DNA of 64,000 nt from positions 4,246,501 to 4,310,500 of the forward strand of contig JAFREQ010000042.1 of NCBI GenBank assembly GCA_025331565.1, written 5' to 3'. The DNA is from Holacanthus passer (Eukaryota > Chordata > Actinopteri > Pomacanthidae). Made by a program: the position numbers and the translations under genes. The notes beneath the pieces were generated by a model. It did no database searches and was not told where the DNA came from. It was given only the letters and a program-made list of their open reading frames with translations. Below, piece by piece: positions 1 through 14,800 of this stretch (its first letter is position 1; each line of letters starts with the position of its first letter).

Positions 1-540
1 AAAACAACGACCAACATTAGATGGGATGGGACTCATTAGTCACTATTGATCGGTCAGTCCATCACAGCCGACACTGAGACGCTTTCAGGAAGCAAAAAAG
101 GTTGTAAAATATAATTATAAAAAGGAAAATAATGAGCCTCCACGTCCCCGTGCTTCAGTCAGCTTCAGTCAGCTTCAGCAGCGATCCTTCCCACACAGGA
201 ACAATAAGCAGTCATCAGTCATACGGTCTCCCAGTTTGTTCATTACACTGTGATCACGGTGAGTCGTAGGCCTGAGGTCGCCACGCTCCACACACACCTC
301 CATCCCGAGGCTGAGCCATCGATCTGCTCTCCATCACGGCTCCACAATCAGCAGGGCTTTGATCCACCTGGTCACCTGCACCATCAGTGAGGAGGTCACA
401 TCTCGTCTCCACGGCTCCGCTCACATCATTACACATTTAACTCATTGATTTACTGCCGCGCCGGCACAGAATTAACAGCACAACCGTTTCTGGCTGTCTG
501 AGACAATTTTCAGTTTGGACGCGTGTGAGAGCGGCGGGGG
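1..540. other. non-coding stretch, no feature recognised
   Basis: I see no exon, repeat family or RNA gene in this stretch. The open frames on either strand are short and resemble no family I know. A short tandem repetition of 'cagcttcagt' lies near 158-178. Confidence 0.5.
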
Positions 541-1108
541 AATGTAACTGAGTAGATTTTACTTAAGTACAAATTTAAGGTGCTTGTACTTGAGTTGAGT
601 CTTTTCTTTTCCTGCCACTTTACACATCTACATCACAACATCTCAGAGGAAAATATAGCACTTTATACTTTACTACATTTATTTGACAGCTTCAGATTCA
701 AGATTTTTGCAAACAAAACATATGAAAAGCTAATAAAATGTTTTGTTATAAATGAGTCGATTAGTCAAGTAGTTGATTGACAGAAAATTAATTGCCAATT
801 GTTTTGATAATCCTTTAAGTTATTTTTCATGTGAAAAAATATGGTTCCATCCTCTGAAATGTGAAGATCTGCTGCTTCTCTTTTTGATTATTTTGATCAT
901 TTTAATTTATTTTTAATCATTTTAAGATTGGATTGAATCAGACAAAACAAGCGTTGTGAAGGTGTAACTTTGGGTAATTGTGACAACATTTCTCACTATT
1001 TTCTATTTTTTATAAACCAAATAATTGAATTTGAATTGATTGTGACTGAGTATTTTACAGTATTATTACTTCGACATTAGCAAAGGATCTGAATACTTCC
1101 TCCGTCAG
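541..1108. repeat. dispersed AAGTAC-rich element, copy 1
   Basis: The stretch opens with a gtaactgagtag...ttacttaagtac motif and closes with aaaggatctgaatacttcctcc. The same two ends, with variations, recur in several places in this window in both orientations. Closing ends elsewhere read 'ttccacctctg' and opening ends read 'gaggtggaaagtaac', so the ends are roughly inverted repeats. That suggests a non-autonomous DNA transposon (MITE-like). It codes for no protein. The family name is not known to me. Confidence 0.55.
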
Positions 1109-3870
1109 AGTGTCAGAGACAGAGTTGGTTCTTGGTCGGCTGTTGTCGCTGCTGTGGTTTGTTAAAATAGAATCAGCGTGTCCGATGGGATTTTCACTCA
1201 TGTGGCCACTAAAAGCAACCTGGAGGCCAACGCAAATGAGAGGCCGAGCCAGGCCGAGGCTGAGCGCTCAATGTGTGTCGGCATTTAGCACAGGTGGCTG
1301 ACAAGCACCAAAACCAGATCACCAGCATGTGTAGAAATCTGCGCCAGGTGTCATTTTTAATTACGACACGACAACAACAAGCCATGGGGCTGAAAGGCGG
1401 CGAGATAAATCGCTCTGACGGATGAGTTTTCTAGTCAGTGGACGAGCTGGAGAAAGTGAGCATCTGTTCACATACATGTGCTGCCACAAATGAGGCTATT
1501 TCTGGGTGTGTGTTTTTACATGTGCAGGGTGGAGGAAGTAGGACACAAAAGGCTTGAATGAACACGTATACACTGCAATTAATCATGTTAATAGTACAAG
1601 AAAGAAGTCTCATTTCTTTGAAAGCAGGTGAAAGAGAATAAGCATCTTTGTTGCTCAAACTTTTTTCAATCGCTGACCTTTTAAGAGAAGACTCAAAAAA
1701 TGATTTTGACAAATTGATTAGCGTCGAAGTCACAGCGGGAGATCCTCTTAGTGGGAAAGGAGAGACAGACATCAGCGGTGCACTTAGGAGAAAGGACAGG
1801 AGTTACTGAAAATAGATCACAAACCCACTCAAACTAAAACGGAAACACTGACCTTCAGCGCTCCTCTCAGACAACAGAGCCTCACAGCCGGGAACCAATA
1901 AGAAACATGCGAGAAACGATCTGACAGAGTTTCAGAGACATTTAGATTTTGCATTTAACATTTCCTGACGCCGTCGCGGCGACAGCAGGAGCGTTTAGGA
2001 GGCCGCTGCCAATTTCTGCTGCCATTCAAAGTTCAACAGCTTGTATATGCAATTGAGATTGCGACCAACGGCGGCTATCAACCCTAATGTCGTCAGCAAA
2101 ACAAATGTGAGCCTGAAAAGGGCTGCGAGGAACTCATTCAGACTTTTCTCCTCAGTGTGCTGTCAGGAAATATCACAGGAATTCAAATGCAGAATGTCAG
2201 AAACAGAGCTGACTCAGAGCAGCAGAGAAAACAAATGTCTGACTGAAGATGACTTTGATTTCAGGCTGATCATTTTCTCTGTAAATAATTAAAATAACAA
2301 TAAATAATAAGCAACAACGACCTGATGAATCTGTCAAATAAAATGCAGTGAGAACTTCACTTCTATGTGCATTTTGTCAAGAGATGGAAGAGACAGATGA
2401 TTAAATGTTTGCCTTCAAAAATTAATAAAATAAGCAAGAGAAACATAAATAGAAGGGTTATTTTGTCAACTGATCTGTGGTTAAAGTATCAAGCTTTATA
2501 TTAGTATTATTTATGTCTGCATTCAGTTACATCTTTGACTTGTTCTTTAACTGTTTTGTGAATGAAGATACGAAAAGAGAAAAGAGGCAACCGACATAGA
2601 ACCAGTTCTCTGCTTTCTGCTGACTCACATACAAATGAGACAGAGAGAGGAAGTGACAGTCATACAGATGTACAGTATTTGAGGGCCACATTTGAAACCT
2701 CATCATCTTCCTCTGCCGGCCCACTTTCAGTTCCTTAAACCTGACGTTCAGCAGGGTGCCAGGTTCGCCGACGGGCGCAGCCGCTGCAGCACCCGTCACA
2801 TAAAAGCTACGTGTCACTCCGCATCACGTATCAGATCTTCTTCTCTGCATGAAGCCTTTTTCTCTGCGTGTCCACACGTCCTGTTTCTCTCTCTGATCCT
2901 GCCATTCCTTCACTGCTTTAACAGCCAGGTTCAAGCTCGTTTCAGCCTGTTATATATCCCACTGCCCTGCCCTATGACAGCCCTATTGCTACACAGAACA
3001 TCTGTTATGTTTAAAGTAATTTATTTTTTACAATATCTGCCCATGGCAAATATATTATAGGTAAGGTTAGGGAAGGATCATGACTATGGTAAATAAACTA
3101 TGAGTAAGAGAAGATCAGAAAGGTCCAGAAAGGTTCATCAGATGGTTCCAACTCCTAAAAAGTAGCCACCATAAAACATGCATGCTTCACCCCCGTCAAC
3201 TTCCTGCTTCTCCAGAGACCAGATGTTGATTTTTAATTCATTTTCTTAAAAACTGAAATGTAGTTTGTCCTCGATGCGATAATATTCGCATTAGCTGACC
3301 ATCAATAAAGGCAGAAATGTTCATTAAAATAATCAAATTAGTAAAACTTTGCAAATCAACTCACATGTCATGAACCTTGTTTTGGTATTTTTTGAATTAA
3401 CATTACATGTTGAGGCAGCAACAAGAGAAAAACTTCTGGCTTTAAAACCTGACGTATTCCTCCACTCCGTCTTTTTCTGCTCTATCCTGAAAGACTCTGC
3501 TCGTCTCTCACACTGCGAGGGCTTTGTATTCAGGTGTCATAACAAATATATTGCTCTTAAAGCTTTCATTACAGCTCTCCATCCCAAACACACCGTGGGC
3601 GCTCCTCCCTGTTTCTAAGCACTGTGACCAAACTATATATTTGCAATTCAGTTTTGGGAGCAGCGATGACTCTTGGTTGCAGAGGGCCTGAATCTGACTC
3701 AAAATGACAGCGCACCGACATCGCTCGCTTCACGGTCACGTCAAGGAGGGATCTGAGAGAAGTCAATCAGGGGTTTGCACGCAATGCACATGAAGGGGAA
3801 TAAGATATGTGGAAAACAATGTCCCGCACACACACACAATATAAGCAATATTAGAAAAAAAAAGAGAAAT
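1109..3870. other. non-coding stretch, no gene recognised
   Basis: The open frames here (the longest about 120 codons) show no family resemblance and no flanking splice pattern, so I treat them as chance. The composition is AT-rich with no long simple repeat. Nothing supportable was found. Confidence 0.5.
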
Positions 3871-4252
3871 GTATAAGTAGAAGTATTCAGATACTTTACT
3901 CCATTACTAGTAAAAATCAAGTGCCAGTATAAAAGTATTATCAGATAAATGTACTTGAAGAATGAAATTGTGTGAGCAGCATTTAAAATTTGCAATCTGA
4001 TCATGGTGGAGATAACTTCCGGTTTGGTTAATTCATATGAACGTATGATTCTTTATATGTTGGTAAACAATCTTTTATAACATCAAAAGTAATTAGTAAC
4101 TGTAACTGTCAAATAAATATAATGGTGTTAAAGTACAATATTTCTATATAAAATGTAGCAGAGTATAAAGTAGTGGCAAAGTACAAGTACCTCAAAATTG
4201 CACTGCAAGTGTACAGTACTTGAGTAAAGGTACTTAGTTAGATTCCACCATT
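3871..4252. repeat. dispersed AAGTAC-rich element, copy 2 (reverse orientation)
   Basis: This copy starts with gtagaagtattcagatac and ends with ttgagtaaaggtacttagttagattccacca, which is the reverse complement of the opening end seen in the other copies. The middle carries the family's characteristic gtcaaataaa and 'aatgtagcagagtataaag' segments, shared with the copy at 61.05-61.35 kb. Confidence 0.6.
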
Positions 4253-7200
4253 CCTTCCTGTGGACGATGGGCTGAATTATCCATGTGTTGTATGCAAGGA
4301 GAACATCTTCACTTGCAGATACTCTTCCCTGCTTCCCCGCCTGCTCCAGCAGTCACGTGTTGCATGCTTCCATGCGACCCCTGACCTCAACATTAGTATG
4401 TGAAAGTCAGTACATTTAGCGTGTCCACAGGCGGTCGGGCAGCAGGCAGTCAGACAGGCTGTCAACTCCCATCAGCCACTGTTCATCTGTGATTCAGCAG
4501 CTGGACGTGGATCCAGGGGGGTAAGAAGGCAGGGAGGAGGGGGAAGACAAGCCGGATGTTGGGTACGTACAGGGGACGGCCCTCTGTCGCTCACGCTGGG
4601 CCCTTGAGGGCTCGGAGTCGCACAGCACGTCAGGGCGGCGGTGACGGGGTGACAAGGAGACACGAAGTCGAGGGCGAACAGGTTAATGGAGGTCCAGATT
4701 GAGCAGGAAGGCTCAGTCACCTCCCTGTCGGACCCTGCTGACTTTCACGAATCACACAGAGTCGCTCATTCGCTGCCTGGTTCTGCATCATAACACCTTT
4801 GGAGGCTGCAGTAAAAAGCGTGTGTGTGTGTGTGTGTGGATTACACGGTTGTAACTGCAGGCAGCGTGATTAAACCTTTTACTCCGTCTCTCCTTTCTGT
4901 TTGACAAGGTTTCACTGTGACATCTGAGGTCCTGTGAGTCACTGCAGACATGAATGCAAGATTTGACTCGATGAAACACACTGTAAGTTTATGGTCCAGG
5001 GTTTGTTGTTGTTAATTATTGAATATCACATGCATGTTTTAGAAAGCATCTCTTCCCATTTCAATAAAGCTAATTTCTGCTCGTCAGCCTGATGCCAGAG
5101 CCGAGCAGGTGTAACCCGTCATGTGGATGAAGAAGAGGACGACACAAAGCTGCGGCAGTTTCATAAAACCATCAAAACGAAAGCTCTGAAATTCTCCTCA
5201 TGGTGACGTCAGCGTGGCTGCCAGATACGGCTGCCTTTCCACGTCCTTCTCTCTGATTCTTGTTTTGTCTGTCTGTCTTATTAGTTTCCTGCTTGCCTGC
5301 CATCTGTGGAAATTTATATTCATCACGACGTACAGCTTCCTCTGTAGCAACATGGATCATATTATCATAAAAATACACAGTATACAGAATATCATTGACA
5401 TGGTAAAAGATCATCTCCAATTTTTTTTTAGAGATTCAAATAAGTCTGGTGCTTATTCCAACCCTGACTCCCTGAAATGTGTTTTTTTACAACTTACTGG
5501 TTTCGCCAGTTCCCTTTTGGATGCAGCGTGGATTATGTTCACCGTGTCCTGGTGGTCAGGATTCGACTATAACAAAACAAAAATTTAAAATTGTGGTTCG
5601 GGTGAAATATTGACAATGTCTCCTTAAACCTACCAAGGTGTTTTGAGTCGTTTGATCTCGCCATAAAAACGTTAATCATGCTGCAGTTAGCACAAGCAGA
5701 TGTTTTAGGAAAGCAAATCTCTTGCGAGGTAATGTTCTGCAGATTTTTTATGTACTCTGTTTCCACACTACGTTCAGACTCAGAGATAATAAACCTGCGA
5801 AGGCCTACTTTTCCCACACACACAAAATTTAACAGGAATCATTAAGGGAATCGATAAAGAATCAGGCCGATAAGCAGAATCGATCGTGAGAACGGTATCA
5901 ATAAATTCTTATCAGTTCCCATCCCCAGTCATTTCAGCTGCCGAAGGGTCATTGACAGCTGCTGAAAAACAGACCAAGCCAATCAGAGCTTTGTAGGCGG
6001 GATTAACAGATGTTGTTTGCAGTGACAGAAATGCAACAAACAAGGCAGAATGCAAACGTTAGATTGACGGCATATTTCTTTGATCAGTGTAAAAAACCTC
6101 TCACGCAGTCAAGGACACATCGCCCTCTACTGATTGAGACACAAAATGGAAATCACGAACATAACATTAACGACAAAATGGCTCTGAAAGATCACTTTAG
6201 CGCGAGTGCGAGAAAATGAAAATGGAAAATATGTAAAGCCGACCTTTAATATCCCAGCTGTTTGTTTCAAATGTCGGAACAAACAGACGAACCGACAAAG
6301 GCTCAGAAATATGTGTTGTACATGAAAACAGCTCATTTACATGCAGCACAGTCTCATAGCTGTCTGTTCCAACCTGTGTCGAATCCTCGCCTCGACGTGA
6401 AATGTTCACACACACACACACACACAGACACACAAATCCTGTAGGATCGTCTCTGAGCTGATAATCGAAGCGCTTTAAGGCGCTCGCTGTAAAGCTTAGC
6501 GTTATCAGAGCGACAGAGTTCAGCGGCTACCTTTAAAGTTCAACTTCTTTTGAGCCACGAGATATTTGCCCTTTGTTCTGTGTGAGGTAAAGTCTTATTC
6601 AAGCTGCTCAGCGAAGCCCAGACAAAATGTGAAGAATTGACTTTTGTTGTAAGCCATGCAAAGAGAGGAATAAGAGTAAAAACCCTTTACATAATGTCTC
6701 AGTCTGACACGCTCATAATCTGAGTGAGAGAGAAAGGGAATCCCTGGCGAGGCGACTGCTTTGAAGCCAAAAGTTTAACACACACAGTTTTTCCCTTTTG
6801 TTTCCACTTGACGAGCTTTAAAGCTGCATTAATGAATATTCTTATATTAACAATGGATCAAATGACTGTGTCTAATGTGAAAGATGCTGCTTGTAGATGA
6901 GTTTTTCTCAGCAGATGTTTTTAATCTAAAAGCTTCTGATAAATTTACAACCAGCTCAGCACCGAACGGACGAACACAGTTGAGGTGGTGGAGACCAAAA
7001 CTGAGCAAAAAGGAAAGTGAATATTGTTATATTCAAATGAATAATAATGTTGCTCCATGTTTGCTGAATGTGTAAATAGAAAAACTGCCTCTGAATTATT
7101 ATATATTAGCAAATAGTTTTCTGATGATGTGCTAACAAACATAATCGCTGGCTGGATTATGTTCATACGCATGATTCATATGCAGGACAGGTAACGTGGT

Positions 7201-8761
7201 GAGGTTTGGGTGGCAACAGCACTTTTGTTGAAGTGAAGTTTCAATTAAATGTGAATTACGTTCTGTCTTGTGATTCAAGTCGCTGTGCACTTAAAATGTA
7301 TTAAACCAAGTAACCTCAACATAACCATAACGAGTGGATGTTGTGTTGCAAGAAAAGCAAATTAAATAAATACAGAAAACTTAGGTGTCACCTGGAAATT
7401 ACACGTGACAACAGCATAAGGCCTTTGTTGGATAATAAACATAGTCAGTAAGCCGTGGCCCGCTGAGGTCAGTCGGTCTGAGAACAGAGAGGAAGCTTCT
7501 GCCTCGTAGGACACACTGACACTCATCCACAGTGGATGAGGTCTGGCTGATTCTCTCTCTCTCTCCCCTGCTGGTTTCATTATTACAACCCAAAGGATTA
7601 TTTGTGTGCTAGTGGAAAAACGTACACTCAGCAGGGAGTTTTAACAAGATTAAACCCTGACAGACTTTCCCAAAGTCTGATGAAGAAGTGTGCGTCTTCC
7701 TCCCTGGATGCACTGTAATCGACTTTTCTGATCACTTTGCAGGGTGTGACTCATCATCCCTCGACTTTAAGTGTCTAAATACGTGACATGTCAAACGTCA
7801 GACCGTTGAGCTCAGACGTTTTCTCAGCCGTCATCATGCAGAGCATTAATCAGGCTTCATGCACGTGAAATCCTCTGCAGGGAAAACACCACACGTGACG
7901 CCCGTTAAAGCACATTCATCTCAACGCCACCGGGCCACATGAAAGAGATTCTAATATTGACTTTGAGATTCAGACACTCAGCTCTTCCTGTCTTAGCATC
8001 ACAGACGTCAATGAGACGGGATTCAGTCTTTCCAAGAAAACACTCCAACATCTATGACGATGTTTTTAAATTCACAGTCTGTAAAGTGTGTTTTTAATCC
8101 AGTCCTGGAGGCTGAAATGTTTCTAAGACGCACCAGAAAGTGTCTCATTAAAAGAATAGTTTGACATTTTGGGGAAATCGCTTATTCGCCTTCTAGCCAA
8201 GAGTTCAATGAGAGGATGGAAACCACTCTCATGAAGCTCAAAGGTAAGATCCACCTAACAGAACGTCTGCAGTTCACTTACTAATATGTCATATCTTCTA
8301 TGTTAAATCTATTCACTGATGCTGAGCAAAAACAAATTTACCGCCTTGGTATCGATCTTCTCATTAAATCCAAAATGTGAGGTCCCAAATCCAAGTTTGT
8401 GTCTGTGATCTGTCGTATTTGATTGATTTGGTATTAGATAAATAATTCATATCTGGACCTGAACAACAAATACAAAAGGCAGATGTTCTGCTTCATTGAC
8501 GTTATGTTGCTGTCAAATCCTTCACAATAAAAGCCTCCCACCCCTTAAACCACTAGAAGAGTTTTAATGTGAAACTGTTGGAGGAAGTGAACTTAAATAT
8601 AATCAAAGTAGGAAAACAAAAGCCTAGATGTCACCACAAAACTCTGGAATCAGCAAGTTTGACAAAAAATACCAAAGAACCAGTTTAGAGAAGTGAGGTG
8701 AAAATACTATGACTTGAATTTAAAACTCGACTTCACAGTTCCAATATGGCATCCTATGTTT

Positions 8762-8766
<5 letters not shown>

Positions 8767-8812
<46 letters not shown>
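8767..8812. repeat. (GT)n microsatellite, about 23 units
   Basis: An uninterrupted GT dinucleotide tract, the longest perfect microsatellite in the window. It lies in non-coding DNA and is likely to be length-polymorphic. Confidence 0.95.
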
Positions 8813-8813
<1 letters not shown>

Positions 8814-11800
8814 AGCAGCACCTCAGGAGGTGAAGAGTGCACTGAGGCTAAGTGGTGATTGTGCATATATTACCTCTGTCTAATCGGGCCTTTTAGTGCC
8901 TGTCGACCACGACCTGCAGAATTCAAGACGCTCACTTCCTCCCATGTTTTTCCAGCGACTGAAAGCAAGAACATTTAATTTATGCGATAATCTGAATGGA
9001 GCTGAGAACAATGAAGTGGCGCTTAAGCTTTTAAGCCTTTGTCTTCATTTGTCGACATTATCGACTCGTTTATTCCTCACACGTCGCTTCTCTTTGTCTT
9101 TCTCTCTGTCTGTTTGTTGTTGCGTCCGTCTGTCTGTCTTCATCCTCTGTTCAGATCACAGTTTCTCCCGCTCTGTCAAAAGCTGCCTTTTGCTTTCAAA
9201 TAGTCATTTTCGTGAATCTACAATATTCGTAAGAGCAGTTTATTTTTGTCTTTTGAAAATACATGAAATATATTTGCTGGGAAGCATCAGATCAAAAAAC
9301 GTCTCGTCTAAGTGACTGATTTGATTCCTGAAAGCTGATGAAATGAGTCACCAGGAAATCAAGGTCCGCTAAAGGGCTGGAGGATATCCCAGCATGCATT
9401 GCGTGAGAGACAAAATAACTGGCGGCCAACACAATGCACGATTTCAGACGGAGTAAACCGAATCTGACAGTTAATCAAACTCAGTATATCTAAAGCAAAA
9501 CAATCATCTGCCGTGTTCACTGACTGTTAACAGAATAGTACTGAAGTAATGAACCGAGAATAATTGAACTGCGTTTATTTTAATTAGCTGCAAACACTTT
9601 GAAAGAGTCCTTTGTATGACTATAGCTGAACATTAGACACAAATTATTTATTTATTTAGTTCAGATGATTGTAAAAGACCTGAGATATGTTTCAGTGAAA
9701 TGGATTTTTTTTTTTTTTTTTAATGTGGCACACTTAGATGAAAATTTAATGATTCCCTCGAGGAAACTGGGCTGTTGCTGCAGCAAAATGATAGAAAAGA
9801 AAATATATGGTGTAAATAAGAATTGAGTGAATGGGGGTGAAATGGATGAAAATAAAAAAGCGATTTAAATCACAGCGTGTGAAGAAACGGCGTCACGACA
9901 CGATGAGGCACAAAACAGGATGGAAATATGCAAAAATCTGCATAAGTGTGGAAAATATTTACGACATTTCTGAGCAAAGGACAGAAACTTCTTTGATACT
10001 AGAGTAAATAAAACAAACCAAGATATACGCAGTCTTATGTGTGACGGGTGTTTTTGGGTGCAGAAGAAACAGAATAGTTCACAGTTTATTAGTCGTCGTC
10101 GCCTGATTTTAAGCAGATGATGAAAATAATGCACAGCTTTCAGCCACGTTAGCTGCACGACTCTATGAACGTCCATCAAACTGAAATGCTTCAACTAGTA
10201 TTAAACACATTGCTTTGAAATCTGACACAAATTTTCACCATTAAAGAGGTGAAATGTAATGACTTTGGTGATTCTCTGACTTTCAATCTAGTGTTTTGCT
10301 TGATGACAAAACACCTGAAAACCTATTCCATCAGTCCCACCTTTATGTTTAGTGCTAATTTGACAAATGTTAAAGCTAAACATGGTGAACATAGTAAAGA
10401 TTATACCTGCTACACATCAGCGTGTTAATATTCAGTTCAGCCTCACAGAGCTTGGCCTCCATCAGAGGTGTCTGTGGGATAGCAAACACCTTCAGAAACC
10501 TCCTCCACCTGACACCGTGGTCTTGATCTCAGACACCTGCCAGATTTAAAAGTGCTGGAAACTGGAAGCACAAAGGTTTCATGACATTTGAGCCAAAAAT
10601 AACATCAAAGATATTTAACTGCTCCAAGGTTTGAGAGAAAGAAGAGAATTTGCAGCTTTACTTTTGTGCCTTCACACACACACAGAAAAAGGAGAAAGTC
10701 ATTGACTTCAAAACTACATACATCAAATCCACATAATTAGGTAGCAGACTTGGCTTCATGTGTTCAGCCGGCTGCACAAACCAGCGAGCAGGAACTGATT
10801 GTACCACAGAACTGGTGAAGTGTCATGAGTTTGGAGCGACCTGGGAACAGAAGTCAGCAGCGGCGCTTCACCTCACACAGAAGAAAACAAACTGACCCAA
10901 CCCCGTCACAGAGAGCCGAGGACCTTTGGCCGCCTCGTTCGACCGAGATTATCCGTGCACAGCGTGACGGGACCGGGAAAGGTCAGCAACCATGATTAGT
11001 TTCTCGCACTTGTTTGCCAGAGCACCTGCCACTGATGAGGCCGGACATATTCGTCTGCAGAAGCGTGCGGTCATGCTGTTTCTCAGCTACTGTTAAATCT
11101 TCCACAACCAAACACAATTGATCCCTTGTTGTGAATGTGAAGCAAATGAATGTTAGGGGGCGATTTGAATGGTTTCGAAAAGTTTCTCTTTAAATATGCA
11201 TGTAAGAACACATCCTGGCTCAAGATGGTGAAATGAGCTCTTTATGCAAGCTTCCTTTGAAAGCCCCATCCTCTCCGGAGCCCCTCTCCATCTCTGTCTC
11301 GTAGAGCTCTTCTTTGGTGAGTCAGCCAGCACCGAGAGCCAGACATCAATACTTGATCAGGGTCCAAGGCGGCCCGCAGCTACCCAGCTCCACCAGCTGG
11401 TCGGGGCGGCTTCGTCGTGGAAGAGGCAGCGCTCACAGGCTCCGGCAGGCTCGCCGTGTCCAGAGAGCCGGCAGGAAGCACTCGGTGTGCACAGTCGGGA
11501 GGGCACGACGGGGATCCGTCTTAAAATATCCCAAACACAAAAAAATGAAAACAAAAAGCGCTGCCTCTCGAGCAGCTGAGGGATGTGTGTGTTTGCAGAG
11601 AAGGTGTTGTTTGTTTGTCGAGTCCCACCGGGTCCTAAATGTGTTAAGTCCCATGTGAGACAATATGAGGCGGCTCAGCATCTGCCGCTCGCCGCCTCCA
11701 TTTTTCACTGTCTCACCACAGAGCGAAGCCACAGTTCATCTCTGAGGAGACATTCAGACCCGACACACTGTGACATCCTCTGACAGAGCTTTGTCTCGAG

Positions 11801-14800
11801 GCCAGATGAACCGAGGACGGCCTCCATTCTCATGCTAATAACTATGAAGAAACTATGAATACAGTTGAAATGTTAGATCATGAATAGATTTAAATCGTCA
11901 TCCATCAATGACGAGATAAAGAATTACCATCCAGGACGCAGAGATAAGATAAAGAGCGAACATGTTTACTGCACAGTTGTGACGAGGATTAATTTTAATT
12001 TGGGAAGATTAGAACGAGCCGGCGAAACAATAAACAGTTTTAATTTGAAACTGTTTGTTGGACTCAGTGAAGGGAGAAGTATTGAGAGGCTTTAGTGAAG
12101 CAAAGGAAGAAACTACAACGTTCAAATACTCTGTCAGACATAAAATGTACTTATTAGTATATCATCAGTAAAAGTGCATTATTATTTTTGATGCATTAAC
12201 TTGTAAATAGCGTTTTAATGTTGTAGCTGGACAAACAAGACAAAAATCTCCAGGTCCACTCACTAGCTTTTTCCAGAGCTTTCAACCACATCCCATGTTC
12301 TTCATGGAGACTGTAAGACCATGAGATGCACCTTTCTGATGTTATTAAGGTCAAAAATAAACTTCCACACTCAGGTATTAACCAGTTTATATACTGTGTG
12401 TTAGTTAAATATATAGGAGAACATCTTACTCTATGAACTGATCATGTCCTGGACGTAAAGTTTTAATAATATGAAGAATAATAGCTCCTCTTAAATCTAG
12501 TGAAATAGAAGTGAACTGAAATATGAATCTAGGAGTGAAGTTTGTTGTTTGGTACTTTGCGACAGTTTTTTCAAAATGTCATACCCTGATGAACCCTGTT
12601 TGTCAGACGGGGTTTACTCTTGATGAGAGGAAGCAAAGCTGAGTTATATAATTGTGATATATTTCCTAGACACCTCAAAGAAAAGAGGCTGAGAAATGTA
12701 AAAATACATCGGAAGCTTGTAAATCCCCACGGACCGACTGACAACACAGACACAAACGTATAGAAGTGACAAACCATCGTGTGCATATTTTAAATGCGTC
12801 TAAGTGGAGCTTAAAACCGAGCTGCTTCTGTTTGTCTGTTCATGCAGACGAGCGTGAATCCTGTGAAGATTCGGTGCTTTACAAACCTGGCTCGGACTCG
12901 TGGAAGAAAATCAGATAATTGCTGTAAAAATTGAAACCGCAAGCTGACACTCGTCCGTGCTGCCAGCTCGGTTAGTGTGCTCTGATAACGACGGGCTTTT
13001 CCTATAAAACGTTTGCAAATCTCATTTTGACTAACAGCAGCAGCGGCGACCCACAGAGTCGTCTGTGCCACGGTTGGATGGGGCGAATCCCTCGCTCCTC
13101 CCGGCCCAAGGTGTCATCACTAGGACGCACTGGTGGGAAGGATTCAACTCATTGTAGTATTTATTGTTCACCAGTCCTCCAGCACACACACGTCCAAGTC
13201 CAATTAGTCCTGCAGTGTGGTGAATATCTCATAAATAGCTTACACATTTAAACAGAGCGACTGTCTTGGCAGAGCTTTGTGCAGCAAACATCCAAATGTG
13301 AGATCATCAAAAGGATCTGAGACTTGGAGCCGAGACAGTCTGGACTGAAGACGCGAGCGTCAGTGTGTCGACGTGGCTATGAGGCCCGACGCAAAGATGG
13401 AGCCAACGATGCAATGATCACTCACACAGCCAGGGGGCGCACAGCTGAGGAAACACGTCCACTAGACCCATCATTTGTTTAATTGCTCTTGACGTCCTGC
13501 TGGACTACGTTTCATATTTATAACGGCACAAAAAGCTCTAATGTGGCGTCTCAAACTGTTCCTACAACAAAATCAGCCTCGAGATACAAACCTTCCAAAC
13601 CTCCTTCATTAATTCCTGTTCTCATTAAAAAGGTTCAGTTCACCCAAAATTACAAAACATATTTTCCCACCATAATGAGATGAGCAACAGAATATACTGT
13701 TCCAACTGTCTGACACAGCTTTTAACAGCTGTAACCTTCTGTACTTCACCAGTCACTTCCTCCAAAAACTAAAGATCCTGCAGAAACACTCATGGTCATA
13801 CAGCGATGTTACACAGCGATGTTTCCGTTATGGGATTAACATTAATTAGCTTCAGCTGATTGAATCTGCCGCCAGCTTGTTTGTTCTTTTAACCAGCGAC
13901 AGTGAGATTGAAAATGTTTCCTATTGATCTTTGCTGATAAAAAAGAGAGAGATAAAAGATTTAATGAGAGAATAAATCAGGGTGGGTGTGTTTTTTTTTT
14001 TTTTTTTTGCCAGAACCAATCTAAATAATCCACTTTTCTTTCTCCTGAAGAAATAGCCTCTATAAAAACACACTAACTCTCATTTGTATTGGAGAAACAG
14101 TAGAAATTTAAAGTGAGAGAGAAAATGTTTTTTAGGAATTTGGATGAACCAAACCTTTTTGCAGATGCTCTATACCAGATAACCCTCCTTCTTGTTTTAT
14201 CCATGACCCCCTTCTGTTAAATCTGTCCTCAACCATCTTCATGTGATGGACCCACGGGAGACTTCAAAAACCCCTGTCCACATCCCATGAGTCTGTGGGC
14301 TCAGCTTGCGAGAGCAGCCCCCTGTCAGAGCGGGAATCCCCTGAGAAACATCTTACTCGCTGGGACAGTTTTCTCATGAGTGAACAGAGTCAGGCCGAAC
14401 ATATATGAGCTGTTACACAAGAACAAAAACTCCTGACTGGCGGGACACGGTGCAGGTGCTGTCGTTTACAGTGTTGAAAGCAGCTTTGCTCTGCAGTAAA
14501 TAATACAGTAAGGCTCAAAGCTGCACACATGCAGCCACACATCCGCTCAAACACAGGCAGAAAAATAAAAATCCTGTCAAAGTGCCACACAGGCAGAGCT
14601 GCTCTCTGCTTCACTGGCTGCACCTGAGTCTCCGGCCTCTCGCCTGGACGCTCCGCTGCAGAGATGGATCTTCCAGGAAAAAAGCTGTGGCGAAAATCAG
14701 ATCACTCATCCCTCCGAGGAGGAGAGGGGGCAGGTCTGATCTACTTTTTATTACCTCTCTAACACTGCCCACCTATGGACAACAAGACACACAGGTCACG

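Noticed and set aside
11244..11658. GC-rich overlapping frames at 11.2-11.7 kb as a possible exon
   Set aside because: Three overlapping frames of similar length, no splice boundaries matching any of them and no family resemblance.
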